The notes under the pieces: generated by a model | Databases searched by the model: none | Told to the model about the DNA's origin: nothing | The model's input: only the letters and a program-made list of their open reading frames with translations | Assembly: GCF_900115905.1 (NCBI RefSeq) | Contig: NZ_FOYD01000001.1 | Coordinates: forward strand, 248,001-312,000 | Length of the DNA stretch: 64,000 nucleotides | Reading direction: 5' to 3' | From: Halopseudomonas formosensis | GTDB taxonomy: Bacteria; Pseudomonadota; Gammaproteobacteria; Pseudomonadales; Pseudomonadaceae | Part shown: positions 19,059-29,517 of the stretch, one piece after another | Numbering within the stretch: position 1 is the stretch's first letter | Layout: each line of letters opens with the position of its first letter | Made by a program: the position numbers and the translations under genes

Positions 19059-20093
19059 TCAGTTGTGTGCGTGCAGCATCTCGTTGAGCGCGATGGCGCT
19101 CTTGTTGGTCTTGCACTCGATGGCACCGGTCTGCGAGTTGCGGCGGAACAGCAGATCCGGCTGGTTGGCCAGCTCCCGCGCCTTGACGATGCCGATCTGG
19201 TTGTCGTGCTCATCCAGCAGCGCCACCTTGAGGCCGGCGGTGATGTAGAGACCGGCTTCCACGGTGCAGCGGTCGCCCAGCGGAATGCCGATACCGGCGT
19301 TGGCACCGATGAGGCAGCCTTCACCCACCGAGATGACGATATTGCCGCCACCGGACAGGGTGCCCATGGTCGAGCAGCCGCCGCCCAGGTCCGAGCCCTT
19401 GCCGACGAACACCCCGGCGGAAATGCGGCCTTCCACCATGCTGGTCCCGGCGGTACCAGCATTGAAGTTGATGAAGCCTTCGTGCATGACGGTAGTGCCT
19501 TCGCCAATGTAGGCCCCCAGGCGAACCCGCGCGGTGTCGGCGATGCGCACGCCGGTGGGCACCACGTAGTTGGTCATGATCGGGAACTTGTCGACGCTGA
19601 ACACCTGCAGGTCCTCGCCGCGCAGGCGCGCCTGCAGCTGGCGCTGGGGAAGCTCCTGGATGTCGATGGCGCCCTGGTTGGTCCAGGCGACATTCGGCAG
19701 CAGCGGGAACAGACCGGCCAGCACCACCTCGTGGGGCTTGACCAGACGGTGCGACAGCAGGTGCAGCTTGAGGTAGGCACCGGGAGTGGTGATCGGGGCG
19801 TCATCGGTCTCCAGCAGGGTGACCACCAGCGGGCGGCTGCTGTGCTGAAGCTGCTCGGCCAATGCGCCGGGCTCGGCAAAGCCAGCATCACGGAGGGCTT
19901 TACCCAGTGCGGCGCACTGACTGGTGGACAGGGCAATGGCCTGATTGCCGCCGGTGTAGCCGAGCTGCTCGGCGAATACCGCGACCAGTGCCGGCTCCGG
20001 ATGGAGGATGGGGTTGGGGTAGTACACCTCCAGCCAGTCGCCGGCCAGATTCTGGGTGCCGATGCCCAGAGCAAGACTGAAATGGTTGCTCAT
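19059..20093 (-). CDS. dapD: 2,3,4,5-tetrahydropyridine-2,6-dicarboxylate N-succinyltransferase
   Basis: Transfers succinyl from succinyl-CoA to tetrahydrodipicolinate in the succinylase branch of DAP/lysine synthesis. The product has 344 residues, the long Pseudomonas/actinobacterial-type form, with a C-terminal left-handed beta-helix built of hexapeptide repeats (VRLGAYIGEGTTVMHEGFINFNAG, GRISAGVFVGKGSDLGGGCS). MSNHFSLALGIGTQN at 20093 is the natural start. It is the last gene of the minus-strand glnD-dapC-arsC-dapD group. Confidence 0.94.
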   Translation of the reverse strand: MSNHFSLALGIGTQNLAGDWLEVYYPNPILHPEPALVAVFAEQLGYTGGNQAIALSTSQCAALGKALRDAGFAEPGALAEQLQHSSRPLVVTLLETDDAPITTPGAYLKLHLLSHRLVKPHEVVLAGLFPLLPNVAWTNQGAIDIQELPQRQLQARLRGEDLQVFSVDKFPIMTNYVVPTGVRIADTARVRLGAYIGEGTTVMHEGFINFNAGTAGTSMVEGRISAGVFVGKGSDLGGGCSTMGTLSGGGNIVISVGEGCLIGANAGIGIPLGDRCTVEAGLYITAGLKVALLDEHDNQIGIVKARELANQPDLLFRRNSQTGAIECKTNKSAIALNEMLHAHN

Positions 20094-20119
20094 CGGTAGT
20101 GGGTCCTTCGTGCGTGGAT

Positions 20120-20461
20120 TCAAAAGGCAGTGGCGTACAGCTCGGGCTTGAAGCCGACCAGACGCCGTGGGCCGATATCCAGTACCGGTCTTTTTATCAT
20201 CGAGGGGTTGGCCTGCATCAGCGCAATGGCCTTGTCCTGATCCAGGTCCTGCTTGTCCGCATCATCGAGCTTGCAGAAGGTGGTGCCCTGGCGGTTCAGG
20301 ATCTTTTCCCAGCCGTGCTCCTCGCACCAGCTGCGCAGACGTTCGGCATCAATGCCTTCCTTCTTGTAGTCATGGAAGTGGTAGTCGATACCATGCTCGT
20401 CCAGCCAGGTGCGGGCTTTCTTCATGGTGTCACAGGCCTTGATGCCGTACAGGGTAATCAT
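20120..20461 (-). CDS. ArsC/Spx-family (YffB-like) reductase-fold protein
   Basis: The 113-residue thioredoxin-fold protein begins MITLYGIKACDTMKKARTWL. It has one Cys in the CxxxxxK position and the downstream SMIKRPVLD motif with the Pro/Arg typical of ArsC-related proteins. In Pseudomonas this gene sits between dapC and dapD, as here. It is probably not a true arsenate reductase; the role of YffB-type members is unresolved. The 26-nt gap to dapD and 4-nt gap to dapC indicate one operon. Confidence 0.85.
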   Translation of the reverse strand: MITLYGIKACDTMKKARTWLDEHGIDYHFHDYKKEGIDAERLRSWCEEHGWEKILNRQGTTFCKLDDADKQDLDQDKAIALMQANPSMIKRPVLDIGPRRLVGFKPELYATAF

Positions 20462-20465
20462 CTCT

Positions 20466-21662
20466 CTACAGACTCCGGATAAAGGTGCGGATACGTTGCG
20501 CGGCCTCGATGCAATCATCCGGCGGCGCGACCAGGGCCAGGCGCAGGCGCCCGGCACCGGGGTTGAATCCGTCGATTTCTCGGGACAGGTAGCTGCCCGG
20601 CAGCACCGCCACGTTCTGCTCGATCAGCAGGCGCCGGGTAAAACGCTCATCGTCTATCGGGGTGGCCGGCCACAGGTAGAAGCCGGCATCGGGGCGCTGG
20701 ACATCCATCACGTCGCCGAGGATATCCAGCACGGCGTCGAACTTGCGCCGGTACAGCTCGCGGTTGGCCTGCACATGGACCTCGTCCTGCCAGGCGACGA
20801 TGCTGGCCAGCTGGGTCGGCAGCGGCATGGCGCAACCGTGATAGGTGCGGTAGGTCAGGTAGGGTGCCAGCAGGGCGGCATCACCGGCGACAAAGCCGGA
20901 ACGCAGGCCCGGCAGGTTGGAGCGCTTGGACAGGCTGTGAAATACCACACAGCGGGCGAAGTCCTCCCGGCCCATGGCGGCGCAGGCCTGCAGCAGACCC
21001 GGCGGCGGCGCCTGCTCGGGGTGATGGATCTCGCTGTAGCACTCGTCCGAGGCGATCACGAAGTCATGTTCATCAGCCAGGCGAATCAGCTTCTGCAGGG
21101 TTTCAAGCGGAATCACCGCGCCGGTGGGGTTGCCCGGTGAGCAGAGGAACAGCAGCTGGCAGCGTCGCCAGACCTCGGCAGGTACCTGATCGAAATCGGG
21201 GATGAAACCGTTGTCCGCCGTGCAGGCCAGATAATGGGGCTGGGCGCCGGCCAGCAGCGCCGCACCCTCATAGATCTGATAGAAGGGGTTGGGGCTGAGT
21301 ACCAGGGCGCCGGGGTCGCGTTGCACCAGAGCCTGGGTAAAGGAGAACAGGGCCTCGCGGGTACCGGTCACCGGCAGTACATGACGGTCGGCATCCAGCC
21401 AGCCGGCAGGCACGGCAAAACGCCGGTTCAACCAGTCCACTATGGCCTGACGCAGGGCAGGCACGCCGGCGGTGGTGGGGTAGACCGAATACTGGCCCAT
21501 CTCCCGGGCCAGGGTATCCAGCACGAAGCCGGGAGCCTCGTGCTTGGGTTCACCGATGGACAGCGACACCGGACTCAGGTCGGGATTGCCGACCGCGCCC
21601 GCGAGCAACGCCCGCAGCTTCTCGAAGGGGTAGGGCTGCAGCAGTTGCAGGTCGCTGTTCAT
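20466..21662 (-). CDS. dapC: Succinyldiaminopimelate transaminase
   Basis: PLP-dependent class I/II aminotransferase that makes N-succinyl-LL-2,6-diaminopimelate. The 398-residue protein has SPNPFYQIYEG, CSPGNPTGAVI (cofactor contacts), ASDECYSEIH and the PLP lysine region SLSKRSNLPGLRSGF. DapC identity rests on the family match and placement beside dapD; a generic transaminase is less likely. The start MNSDLQLLQPYPFEKLR at 21662 lies 2 nt after glnD ends. Confidence 0.92.
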   Translation of the reverse strand: MNSDLQLLQPYPFEKLRALLAGAVGNPDLSPVSLSIGEPKHEAPGFVLDTLAREMGQYSVYPTTAGVPALRQAIVDWLNRRFAVPAGWLDADRHVLPVTGTREALFSFTQALVQRDPGALVLSPNPFYQIYEGAALLAGAQPHYLACTADNGFIPDFDQVPAEVWRRCQLLFLCSPGNPTGAVIPLETLQKLIRLADEHDFVIASDECYSEIHHPEQAPPPGLLQACAAMGREDFARCVVFHSLSKRSNLPGLRSGFVAGDAALLAPYLTYRTYHGCAMPLPTQLASIVAWQDEVHVQANRELYRRKFDAVLDILGDVMDVQRPDAGFYLWPATPIDDERFTRRLLIEQNVAVLPGSYLSREIDGFNPGAGRLRLALVAPPDDCIEAAQRIRTFIRSL

Positions 21663-21664
21663 GC

Positions 21665-24364
21665 TCAGATATCCATGCTCAATGGCGGATCGTGATCCGG
21701 TTGGTCGATGTTGTAGCTGAGAGTACGAATGATGGTGCTCTGCAGGCGCTGGCACAGCTGGGGATCGGACAGGGGCTGGTTGTCCGCATCGGTCAGTACG
21801 AAAACATCATCCACACGCTCACCCAGCGTGACGATGCGTGCATTTTGCACGCTGATGTCGAAATCGAGAAATATTTTTCCCATTTTCGCCAGCAGCCCCG
21901 GTCGGTCGGGGGCGCTGAGTTCGAGGATGGTGTGCTGGCCGCCGTGGTCGGTGAAGATGGTGACCTCGGGGGCGAAGGCGAAGTGCTTGAGCTGGCGCGG
22001 CACCCGCCGCTGGATGATCGCCGGGTAGGCATCCGGGTCGGACAGCGCCTCGCTCAATTCGCTCTTGATCTCGCGGATGCGGCCGGGATTGTCGCCGATC
22101 GGGCCACCGTCGGCGTCCAGCACGATATAGGTGCCCAGATTGATGTGGTTGGCGGTGATCACCCGGGCATCCTGAATGCTCAGGTTGAGCTGGTCCATGG
22201 CCGCCGCCGTCACCGCGAACAGGTCGTGCTGCTCGGGGGTATAGAGGAAGATCTGGGTGGCACCCTCGTATTCGCCCTGGGCGGTTTCCTTGACCAGCAC
22301 CAGGGGGCCACGGTGCTGCGGATGCTGCAGTATGGCCTCGGTCTGCCAGGCGATATCGCTGGCGGTATGGCGCAGGAAATAACCCTCGTCGAGCTGGTCC
22401 CAGAGGTTCTCGATGTCGTCCTCGTCGATGCCGTTGCGCACCATGATGTCCATGGCGGCGCGCTGGGTATCGGCAATCTGCTCGGCCCGGTTCGGCGGAT
22501 TGTCCAGACCGCGGCGCAGGGCGCGCTTGGTCTCGGCGTACAGCTGGCGCAGCAGGGACGCGCGCCAGGAGTTCCACAGGTTCGGGTTGGTTGCGTTGAT
22601 GTCGGCGATGGTCAGCACGTACAGATAGTCCAGGCGCACCTGGTTGCCCATCTTCAGCGCGAAGTCGTGGATCACCTCGGGGTCGGAGATGTCCTTGCGC
22701 TGGGCGGTGGTGGACATCAGCAGGTGGTTCTCCACCAGCCAGCAGACCAGGTGCGTATCCCAGGCCGGCAGCTGGTGACGCTGACAGAAATTGGCCGCAT
22801 CCACCGCGCCCAGCTCGGAGTGATCGCCGCCGCGGCCCTTGGCAATGTCGTGGTACAGACCCGCGATATACAGCAGGTCGGGCTTGGGCAGGCGGCAGAA
22901 GATCTTCCAGGCCAGCGGGTACTTCTCCTGGAAGTCCGGGCGACCCAGCTTGCGCAGGTGCTTGATCAGGTTGAGGGTGTGCGCATCGACCGTATAGATG
23001 TGGAACAGGTCGTGTTGCATCTGGCCGATGATGCGGCCGAATTCCGGCAGGTAGCGGCCGAGGATGCCGTAGCGGTTCATCCGCCGCAGATTGCGGTGGA
23101 TGCCCTCGCGGCAGCGCAACAGCTCGATGAACAGGCTGGTGTTGCGGATGTCGCTGCGGAAGGCGTCATCGATCAGGTGGCGGTGGTCGCGCAGCAGGCG
23201 GATGGTGTCGGCCCGCACGCCGCGGATTTCCTTGTGCTGGGCCATCAGCACGAAGATTTCCATCAGCGCAAAGGGCGTGCGCTTGAACACCTGCGGGTGG
23301 GTCACCTCGATATAGTGGTTGCGCACCTGGAAGCGGGCATTGAGCGGCTGGATCTCCGCTGCCTCGGCATCGCGCAGCAGTATCTCCTCGAAATGCTGCA
23401 TCAGCAGGTCATTGAGCTCGGACAGGGACATCACTATCCGGTAGTACTTCTGCATGAAGCGCTCGACCGCCAGCTTGGCATCGTTGTCCTCGAAGCCGAA
23501 GAGCCGGGCCAGGGCCCGCTGGTGGTCGAACAGCAGCCGGTCCTCGGCGCGCCCGGCAAGGATGTGCAGGGCAAAGCGTACCTGCCAGAGGAAGGCCCGG
23601 CCGCTGGTCAGCAGGCTGTACTCGGACTCGTTGAGAAAACCCTGTTCGACCAGCTGGCGCAGGTCATTGGTACCGAAGTGGCGCAGCGCCACCCAGCCGA
23701 TGGTCTGGATGTCGCGCAGGCCGCCGGGGGAGCTCTTGACATTGGGCTCGAGGTTGTACTCGGTGTCGTTGAACTTGGCATGCCGGGCGTGCTGCTCGGC
23801 GCGCTTGGCGCGGAAGAACTCGGCGCTGGTCCACATGTGGTCGGGGCCCAGGGCGTCGACCATCTCCTGACGCAGCTGGCTGTCGCCGACCAGCAGGCGC
23901 GACTCCATCAGGTTGGTGATCACGGTCACGTCCGAGCGCGCTTCCTGCTGGCACTCGCTGATGCTGCGTACGCTGTGGCCGACGGCCAGGCCGATATCCC
24001 AAAGCAGGGTCAGGAAGCGGCTGATGGCCTCGTGGTAGCGCTCGCCGGCGCTGCCGTCGCGCAGCAGGATCAGCAGGTCGATATCCGAATGCGGATGCAG
24101 CTCACCGCGTCCGTAGCCGCCCACGGCGAGCAGGGCAATGTCGCTGTCCAGCGGGCAATCCAGGCTCGCCCAGGCCTGAGAGAGGATCTGGTCGGTCAAC
24201 CAGGCACGGTCGTGGATCAGTTTGTGGATGTCGCGCTGACCCTCGAAACGGGCCTTGAGTACGGCGTCGGCGTGCTGCAATGACTTCTTGAAAACGAGGG
24301 CCGGGCTGCGGGCAGCGGCCAGATCGACATCGAACTGGCTGCGGTTGAACAGTTCGTGATCCAC
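21665..24364 (-). CDS. glnD: Bifunctional uridylyltransferase/uridylyl-removing enzyme GlnD
   Basis: The nitrogen sensor that uridylylates PII proteins at low glutamine and removes UMP at high glutamine. The 899-residue protein has the nucleotidyltransferase motif [17 protein letters not shown] (82-98), the HD phosphohydrolase motif with H505-D506 ([17 protein letters not shown]), and two C-terminal ACT domains, the last with [14 protein letters not shown] for glutamine sensing. All domains look complete. It is followed closely by dapC and preceded by map on the same strand. Confidence 0.96.
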   Translation of the reverse strand: MDHELFNRSQFDVDLAAARSPALVFKKSLQHADAVLKARFEGQRDIHKLIHDRAWLTDQILSQAWASLDCPLDSDIALLAVGGYGRGELHPHSDIDLLILLRDGSAGERYHEAISRFLTLLWDIGLAVGHSVRSISECQQEARSDVTVITNLMESRLLVGDSQLRQEMVDALGPDHMWTSAEFFRAKRAEQHARHAKFNDTEYNLEPNVKSSPGGLRDIQTIGWVALRHFGTNDLRQLVEQGFLNESEYSLLTSGRAFLWQVRFALHILAGRAEDRLLFDHQRALARLFGFEDNDAKLAVERFMQKYYRIVMSLSELNDLLMQHFEEILLRDAEAAEIQPLNARFQVRNHYIEVTHPQVFKRTPFALMEIFVLMAQHKEIRGVRADTIRLLRDHRHLIDDAFRSDIRNTSLFIELLRCREGIHRNLRRMNRYGILGRYLPEFGRIIGQMQHDLFHIYTVDAHTLNLIKHLRKLGRPDFQEKYPLAWKIFCRLPKPDLLYIAGLYHDIAKGRGGDHSELGAVDAANFCQRHQLPAWDTHLVCWLVENHLLMSTTAQRKDISDPEVIHDFALKMGNQVRLDYLYVLTIADINATNPNLWNSWRASLLRQLYAETKRALRRGLDNPPNRAEQIADTQRAAMDIMVRNGIDEDDIENLWDQLDEGYFLRHTASDIAWQTEAILQHPQHRGPLVLVKETAQGEYEGATQIFLYTPEQHDLFAVTAAAMDQLNLSIQDARVITANHINLGTYIVLDADGGPIGDNPGRIREIKSELSEALSDPDAYPAIIQRRVPRQLKHFAFAPEVTIFTDHGGQHTILELSAPDRPGLLAKMGKIFLDFDISVQNARIVTLGERVDDVFVLTDADNQPLSDPQLCQRLQSTIIRTLSYNIDQPDHDPPLSMDI

Positions 24365-24412
24365 AATGGTTCCTCGGGGGCAACGGTAGGGCGGCGCGCG
24401 GGCGCCGCCCGG

Positions 24413-25201
24413 TCAGCGGAAGTCTTCGTCCTTGCGCAGGGTCAGCACCTCATAGCCATCGGCGGTGACCAGAATGGTGTGCTCCCATTGGGCCGACAGC
24501 TTCCGGTCTTTGGTGATGGCGGTCCAACCGTCGCCCAGCAGACGGGTCTCGGGGCGGCCCTGGTTGATCATCGGCTCGATGGTGAAGGTCATGCCTTCCT
24601 TGAGCTCCATGCCGGTTCCTGCCTTGCCATAATGCAGTACCTGGGGCTCTTCATGGAATACCTTGCCGATGCCGTGGCCGCAGTAATCGCGCACCACGCT
24701 GTAGCGGTTGGCGTGGGCGTGATCCTGGATGACCTGGCCGATATCGCCCAGGCGCGCACCGGGGCGTACCACCGAGATGCCCTTGTACAGACATTCCTGG
24801 GTTACCCGGGACAGCCGCTCGACCCACTCCGGCACCTCGCCGACATGGAACATCTTGCTGGTGTCACCGAAGTAGCCGTCCTTGATGACGGTAACGTCGA
24901 TGTTCATCGCATCGCCGTTCTTCAGCGGCTTGTCGTTGGGAATGCCGTGGCACACCACATGGTTGAGCGAGGTGCAGATGGACTTGGGAAAGGGGATGCG
25001 GCCGTGGCCGCCGCCGTAGTTCAGCGGTGCGGGGATGGCCTTCTGCACATTGACGATGTAGTCGTGACAGATGCGGTTGAGCTCATCGGTGGTGACGCCC
25101 GGCTTGACGTACTCCTCGATCATTTCCAGCACTTCGGCGGCGAGCCGGCCGGCCACGCGCATGCCGGCGATGTCTTCGGCGGTCTTGATGGATACACTCA
25201 T
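24413..25201 (-). CDS. map: Methionine aminopeptidase, type I
   Basis: Removes the initiator Met from nascent proteins at the ribosome. The 262-residue protein carries all five metal ligands: D102, D113, H176, E209 and E240, plus the catalytic His in NHVVCHGIP. It is divergent from rpsB; the 297-nt gap 25202-25498 should hold both promoters and the rpsB leader. The start MSVSIKTAEDIAGMR at 25201 gives the standard length; longer upstream frames run into the intergenic region. Confidence 0.96.
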   Translation of the reverse strand: MSVSIKTAEDIAGMRVAGRLAAEVLEMIEEYVKPGVTTDELNRICHDYIVNVQKAIPAPLNYGGGHGRIPFPKSICTSLNHVVCHGIPNDKPLKNGDAMNIDVTVIKDGYFGDTSKMFHVGEVPEWVERLSRVTQECLYKGISVVRPGARLGDIGQVIQDHAHANRYSVVRDYCGHGIGKVFHEEPQVLHYGKAGTGMELKEGMTFTIEPMINQGRPETRLLGDGWTAITKDRKLSAQWEHTILVTADGYEVLTLRKDEDFR

Positions 25202-25498
25202 GAAGCGGGATTCTCTCGTTCGACCACGCCACGGCGGCGTGGGATGGATTGACTGACGGCAGAGTCTATCAGAAACCGGGGCAGCTCTGCTGCGCCGAAG
25301 GACGACCGTCCGGCACATCGGTCTTTATCTGCACCGGGGTTCCATGATATAAAGCGCCGCGCCTGAACGAAGGTCGGACATTTCCGCCTCCAGGCCTTAC
25401 TGAAACCGCACACATATCGACACGTTGTTCTGGGTGCCCTGCGGGGTTGAACAGCGGGATATGTGGAGGCTCAACCCAAGACAATTCACGGAGTTATC

Positions 25499-26233
25499 AT
25501 GACCCAAGTTACCATGCGTGACATGCTGAAGGCCGGTGCGCACTTCGGCCACCAGACCCGCTACTGGAACCCGAAAATGGGCAAGTACATTTTCGGCGCA
25601 CGCAACAAGATTCACATCATCAACCTGGAAAAAACCATGCCGATGTTCCACGAAGCCCTGAGCTTTGTGGAGAAGCTGGCCAGCGGCAAGAACAAGCTGC
25701 TGTTCGTGGGCACCAAGCGTGCTGCCAGCAAGATCATCGCCGAGGAAGCGACCCGCGCCGGCATGCCCTACGTTGATCACCGCTGGCTCGGCGGCATGCT
25801 GACCAACTACAAGACCATCCGTCAGTCCATCAAGCGTCTGCGCGACCTGGAAACCCAGGCCGAAGACGGCACCTTCACCAAGCTGACCAAGAAAGAAGCC
25901 CTGATGCGTTCGCGCGATCTGGAAAAGCTGAACCGCAGCCTGGGTGGTATCAAGGACATGGGCGGTCTGCCCGACGCTCTGTTCGTCATCGACGTCGAGC
26001 ACGAGCGCATCGCCATCACCGAAGCCAACAAGCTGGGTATCCCGGTCATCGGCATCGTTGATACCAACAGCAGCCCCGAAGGCGTTGACTACGTCATCCC
26101 GGGTAACGACGACGCCATCCGCGCCATCAAGCTGTACGCCGGTGCCATGGCTGACGCCGTACTGCGCGGCAAGAGCAGCGGCGGTGTAGGCGAGTTCGTC
26201 GAAGAGACTGCCCCTGAGGCCTCCGAAGGCTGA
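25499..26233 (+). CDS. rpsB: 30S ribosomal protein S2
   Basis: The 244-residue S2 protein starts [26 protein letters not shown], the family hallmark, and contains [27 protein letters not shown] and [23 protein letters not shown]. It is the last protein added to the 30S head region. ATG 25499 is preceded by CACGGAG. A TATAAA box at 25348-25353 could be part of its promoter, leaving a leader of about 140 nt; rpsB leaders are autoregulated by S2 in E. coli, but I see no decisive fold here. Confidence 0.97.
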   Translation: MTQVTMRDMLKAGAHFGHQTRYWNPKMGKYIFGARNKIHIINLEKTMPMFHEALSFVEKLASGKNKLLFVGTKRAASKIIAEEATRAGMPYVDHRWLGGMLTNYKTIRQSIKRLRDLETQAEDGTFTKLTKKEALMRSRDLEKLNRSLGGIKDMGGLPDALFVIDVEHERIAITEANKLGIPVIGIVDTNSSPEGVDYVIPGNDDAIRAIKLYAGAMADAVLRGKSSGGVGEFVEETAPEASEG

Positions 26234-26268
26234 GCAGGAATTCGGCACCTCGTGTGAATGCCGTATTC

Positions 26269-26293
26269 AAAAAGGGGGCCATGCCCCCTTTTT
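26269..26293 (+). terminator. Terminator/attenuator between rpsB and tsf
   Basis: An 11-bp perfect stem (AAAAAGGGGGC 26269-26279 / GCCCCCTTTTT 26283-26293) with a 3-nt loop and a T5 end. It lies in the rpsB-tsf gap of a normally cotranscribed pair, so it probably lowers tsf read-through relative to rpsB rather than ending the operon entirely. Confidence 0.85.
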
Positions 26294-26382
26294 GCACTAT
26301 GTTGGAATATCTTGAAAGCAACATGTTGAGGTCGTCCAGAGCAGCGGACGACACCCACTCAAGCAAGTCAGAGGATTAGTTC

Positions 26383-27252
26383 ATGTCACAGATTACTGCA
26401 GCCATGGTCAAGGAACTGCGTGAGCGTACCGGCCAGGGCATGATGGATTGCAAAAAGGCCCTTGAAGCAGCCGGTGGCGACATCGAGAAAGCCATCGACG
26501 ACATGCGCGCCGCTGGTGCGATCAAGGCCGCCAAGAAGGCTGGCAACATTGCCGCTGAAGGCTCCATCGCGGTCAAGGTGGCTGACGACAACAAGTCCGC
26601 CGTCATCATCGAAGTCAACTCCCAGACCGACTTCCTGGCCATGCAGGACGACTTCAAGGCCTTCGTCAACGAGAGTCTGGACAAGGGCTTTGCCGCCGGC
26701 TACACCGACGCCGCTCCGCTGATCGCCGACCAGGAACCCGCCCGCGAAGCCCTGGTTGCCAAGTGCGGTGAGAACGTCAACATCCGTCGTCTGGCCCGTA
26801 TCGAAAGCGACGTGGTCGGTGCCTATCTGCACGGTCACCGCATTGGTGTGGTCGTGGCCCTGAAGGGCGGCGACGCCGAACTGGCCCGCGACATCGCCAT
26901 GCACGTTGCCGCCAGCAACCCGCAGTTCGTCGAGCCTTCCCAGGTTTCCCCGGAAGTGGTCGAGAAGGAAAAGGAAATCTTCCTGGCCCTGAACGCCGAC
27001 AAGATCGCCGGCAAGCCGGAGAACATCGTCGAGAACATGGTCAAGGGCCGCATCAACAAGTTCCTGGCCGAAGCCAGCCTGGTCGAGCAGCCCTTCGTCA
27101 AGGACCCGGAAGTCAAGGTCGGCGACCTGGCCAAGAAGGCCGGTGCCGAAATCGTTTCCTTCACCCGCTTCGAAGTGGGCGAGGGTATCGAGCGCGCCGA
27201 GGTCGACTTCGCTGCCGAGGTGGCTGCCCAGGTGGCTGCTTCCAAGAAGTAA
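26383..27252 (+). CDS. tsf: Elongation factor Ts
   Basis: Guanine nucleotide exchange factor for EF-Tu. The 289-residue protein has the N-terminal UBA-like domain (AAMVKELRERTGQGMMDCKKALEAAGGD), the core NSQTDFLAMQDDF that inserts into EF-Tu, and the C-terminal module. It starts at ATG 26383 with GAGGA upstream. It lies 149 nt after rpsB with an intervening terminator hairpin, and is followed by its own strong terminator. Confidence 0.97.
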   Translation: MSQITAAMVKELRERTGQGMMDCKKALEAAGGDIEKAIDDMRAAGAIKAAKKAGNIAAEGSIAVKVADDNKSAVIIEVNSQTDFLAMQDDFKAFVNESLDKGFAAGYTDAAPLIADQEPAREALVAKCGENVNIRRLARIESDVVGAYLHGHRIGVVVALKGGDAELARDIAMHVAASNPQFVEPSQVSPEVVEKEKEIFLALNADKIAGKPENIVENMVKGRINKFLAEASLVEQPFVKDPEVKVGDLAKKAGAEIVSFTRFEVGEGIERAEVDFAAEVAAQVAASKK

Positions 27253-27315
27253 TGAAGCGCCAGGTGCGTTGCGCAGGCAGTCTCCCTGATGGGAGCCCTG
27301 CCAGCAGGTAGTACG

Positions 27316-27350
27316 GAAGGCTTCTCGTGCAGGCGAGAAGCCTTCTTTTT
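27316..27350 (+). terminator. Rho-independent terminator of tsf
   Basis: A 12-bp perfect stem (GAAGGCTTCTCG 27316-27327 / CGAGAAGCCTTC 27334-27345), 6-nt loop, T5 tail. It separates rpsB-tsf from pyrH onwards. Confidence 0.92.
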
Positions 27351-27442
27351 AAGAAAAACCGACCAAACGCTGAACAAGTCAGCGCTCCGGGTGTCTGGGG
27401 GTGACTTGTTGAGTGTTTCGCCCGACAGCAGGAGAGTGATCA

Positions 27443-28177
27443 ATGGCACAGGTACCAGCGAGCCGTCAGCCCAAGTACAAACGCATCCTTTTGAAACTCA
27501 GCGGTGAGGCCCTGATGGGTACCGAAGACTTCGGTATCGATCCCAAGGTGCTCGACCGCATGGCTCTGGAGGTGGGACAGCTGGTCGGTATCGGCGTGCA
27601 GGTGGGGCTGGTGATCGGCGGCGGCAACCTGTTCCGCGGTGCCGCGCTGAGTGCCGCCGGCATGGATCGGGTGACCGGTGATCACATGGGCATGCTGGCC
27701 ACCGTGATGAACGCGCTGGCCATGCGCGACGCCCTGGAGCGCTCCAACATCCAGACCCGGGTGATGTCCGCCATTGCCATGGAAGGGGTGACCGAGCATT
27801 ATGACCGCCGCAAGGCCATGCGCTATCTCACCGGTGGCGACGTGGTAATATTTTCCGCCGGTACCGGCAACCCCTTCTTCACCACCGACACGGCAGCCTG
27901 CCTGCGCGGTATCGAGATCGATGCCGACCTGGTGCTCAAGGCCACCAAGGTGGATGGGGTGTATGATCGTGATCCGATGAAGGATCCCAATGCCGAGCGT
28001 TTCGAGCGTCTCAACTATGATCAGGTCCTGGACCTGAAACTGGGCGTGATGGATCTGACGGCGATCTGTCTGATTCGTGATCACAAGATGCCTTTGCGGG
28101 TATTCAATATGAACAAGCCTGGCGCACTGCTCAATGCAGTGGTAGGAAGCGCCGAAGGCACATTGATCGAGGGCTGA
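27443..28177 (+). CDS. pyrH: Uridylate kinase
   Basis: Phosphorylates UMP to UDP; a hexameric bacterial enzyme of the amino-acid-kinase fold. The 244-residue product has [13 protein letters not shown] near the N-terminus, GGGNLFRGA, the [19 protein letters not shown] phosphate-binding block and [13 protein letters not shown]. It starts at ATG 27443 behind AGGAG. The downstream frr gene starts 3 nt after its stop. Confidence 0.96.
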   Translation: MAQVPASRQPKYKRILLKLSGEALMGTEDFGIDPKVLDRMALEVGQLVGIGVQVGLVIGGGNLFRGAALSAAGMDRVTGDHMGMLATVMNALAMRDALERSNIQTRVMSAIAMEGVTEHYDRRKAMRYLTGGDVVIFSAGTGNPFFTTDTAACLRGIEIDADLVLKATKVDGVYDRDPMKDPNAERFERLNYDQVLDLKLGVMDLTAICLIRDHKMPLRVFNMNKPGALLNAVVGSAEGTLIEG

Positions 28178-28180
28178 GTA

Positions 28181-28738
28181 ATGATCAACGAAATCAAGAA
28201 GGAAGCGCAGGAGCGCATGAAGAAATCGGTAGAGTCGCTGGACAGCGCCTTTGCCAAGATCCGTACCGGTCGCGCACACCCGAGTATTCTCGACAGCGTC
28301 ATGGTGTCCTACTACGGTGCCGATACCCCCCTGCGTCAGGTCGCCAACGTCACTGTTGAAGACTCCCGCACCCTGGCTCTCACCGTATTCGACAAGAGCA
28401 TGATCCAGGCCGTGGAAAAGGCCATCATGACCTCCGATCTGGGTCTGAACCCGGCCACCGCCGGCACCACCATCCGCGTGCCCATGCCGGCCCTGACCGA
28501 GGAAACCCGCAAGGGCTACACCAAGCAGGCCCGTGCCGAGGCCGAGAACGCCCGGGTTGCCGTGCGCAACATCCGCCGCGATGCCCTGGGCCAGCTCAAG
28601 GACCTGCAGAAGGAGAAGGAGATCAGCGAGGACGAGGAACGCCGTGCCGCTGATGAGGTGCAGAAGCTGACCGACAAGTACATCGCCGAGATCGACAAGG
28701 CGCTGGAAGCCAAGGAAGCGGATCTGATGGCGATCTGA
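28181..28738 (+). CDS. frr: Ribosome recycling factor
   Basis: Works with EF-G to split post-termination ribosomes. The 185-residue length is exact for the family; [21 protein letters not shown], the central [27 protein letters not shown] and the coiled-coil C-terminus are all present. It is tightly packed between pyrH and uppS. Confidence 0.97.
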   Translation: MINEIKKEAQERMKKSVESLDSAFAKIRTGRAHPSILDSVMVSYYGADTPLRQVANVTVEDSRTLALTVFDKSMIQAVEKAIMTSDLGLNPATAGTTIRVPMPALTEETRKGYTKQARAEAENARVAVRNIRRDALGQLKDLQKEKEISEDEERRAADEVQKLTDKYIAEIDKALEAKEADLMAI

Positions 28739-28770
28739 TGCCCTCCGTCCATCCTGAAGGCACTGCGGTC

Positions 28771-29517
28771 ATGACTGACAAGAAAGCCGATAACGGCACC
28801 ATCCCCCGCCACGTTGCCATCATCATGGATGGCAACAACCGCTGGGCGCGCAAGCGCCTCATGCCCGGCGTGGCGGGTCACAAGGCCGGCGTCGACGCCG
28901 TTCGCGCGGTCATCGAGGTGTGTGCCAGCGAGGGGGTGGAGGTGCTTACCCTGTTCGCCTTCTCCAGCGAAAACTGGGCCCGGCCCCAGGACGAGGTCGG
29001 TGCCCTGATGGAGCTGTTCCTGTTTGCCCTGCGCCGGGAAGTGCGCAAGCTGCGGGACAACAACATCCGGTTGCAGATCATCGGCGATCGCAGCCGCTTC
29101 AGCCCCGAACTGCGCACCGCCATGGCCGACGCCGAGGCCAGCACCGACGGCTGCACCGGCATGCAGTTGCTGGTTGCGGCCAACTACGGTGGCCAGTGGG
29201 ATATCACCCAGGCAGCACGCTCGCTGGCCCGGGATGTGGCCGACGGCCTTATCCAGCCCGGCGACATCGATATCGGCGCACTGGAAGGGCGGCTCAGCAC
29301 AGCGGCCTTCCCGCTGCCGGATCTGTGCATCCGCACCGGGGGCGAGCGGCGGATCAGCAATTTCCTGCTGTGGCAGCTGGCCTATGCCGAGCTGTACTTC
29401 TCCGATCTGTACTGGCCCGATTTCAAACATGACGCCATGCGCGAGGCGCTGGCTGATTTTGCCCGCCGGCAGCGGCGTTTCGGCAAGACCAGCGAACAAG
29501 TGGCTGCGGAGTCCTGA
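28771..29517 (+). CDS. uppS: Undecaprenyl pyrophosphate synthase (UPP synthase)
   Basis: Cis-prenyltransferase that makes C55-PP, the carrier lipid for peptidoglycan and O-antigen. IIMDGNNRWARKR holds the catalytic Asp20, then LFAFSSENWARP, and IRTGGERRISNFLLWQLAYAELYF near the end. ATG 28771 gives 248 residues and a typical N-terminus with GAAGG upstream; an in-frame ATG at 28738 overlaps the frr stop and lacks a ribosome binding site. It overlaps cdsA by one base. Confidence 0.95.
   Translation: MTDKKADNGTIPRHVAIIMDGNNRWARKRLMPGVAGHKAGVDAVRAVIEVCASEGVEVLTLFAFSSENWARPQDEVGALMELFLFALRREVRKLRDNNIRLQIIGDRSRFSPELRTAMADAEASTDGCTGMQLLVAANYGGQWDITQAARSLARDVADGLIQPGDIDIGALEGRLSTAAFPLPDLCIRTGGERRISNFLLWQLAYAELYFSDLYWPDFKHDAMREALADFARRQRRFGKTSEQVAAES

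Noticed and set aside
20120-20461. Arsenate reductase with ars operon
   Set aside because: No arsR, arsB or arsH is nearby, and the gene sits in the conserved dapC-dapD position of YffB-like proteins.
21692-24283. Very long open frame (863 codons) on the plus strand
   Set aside because: It lies entirely antisense to glnD, which has all its domains; long antisense frames are common in GC-rich coding DNA, and the translation has no recognisable motif.
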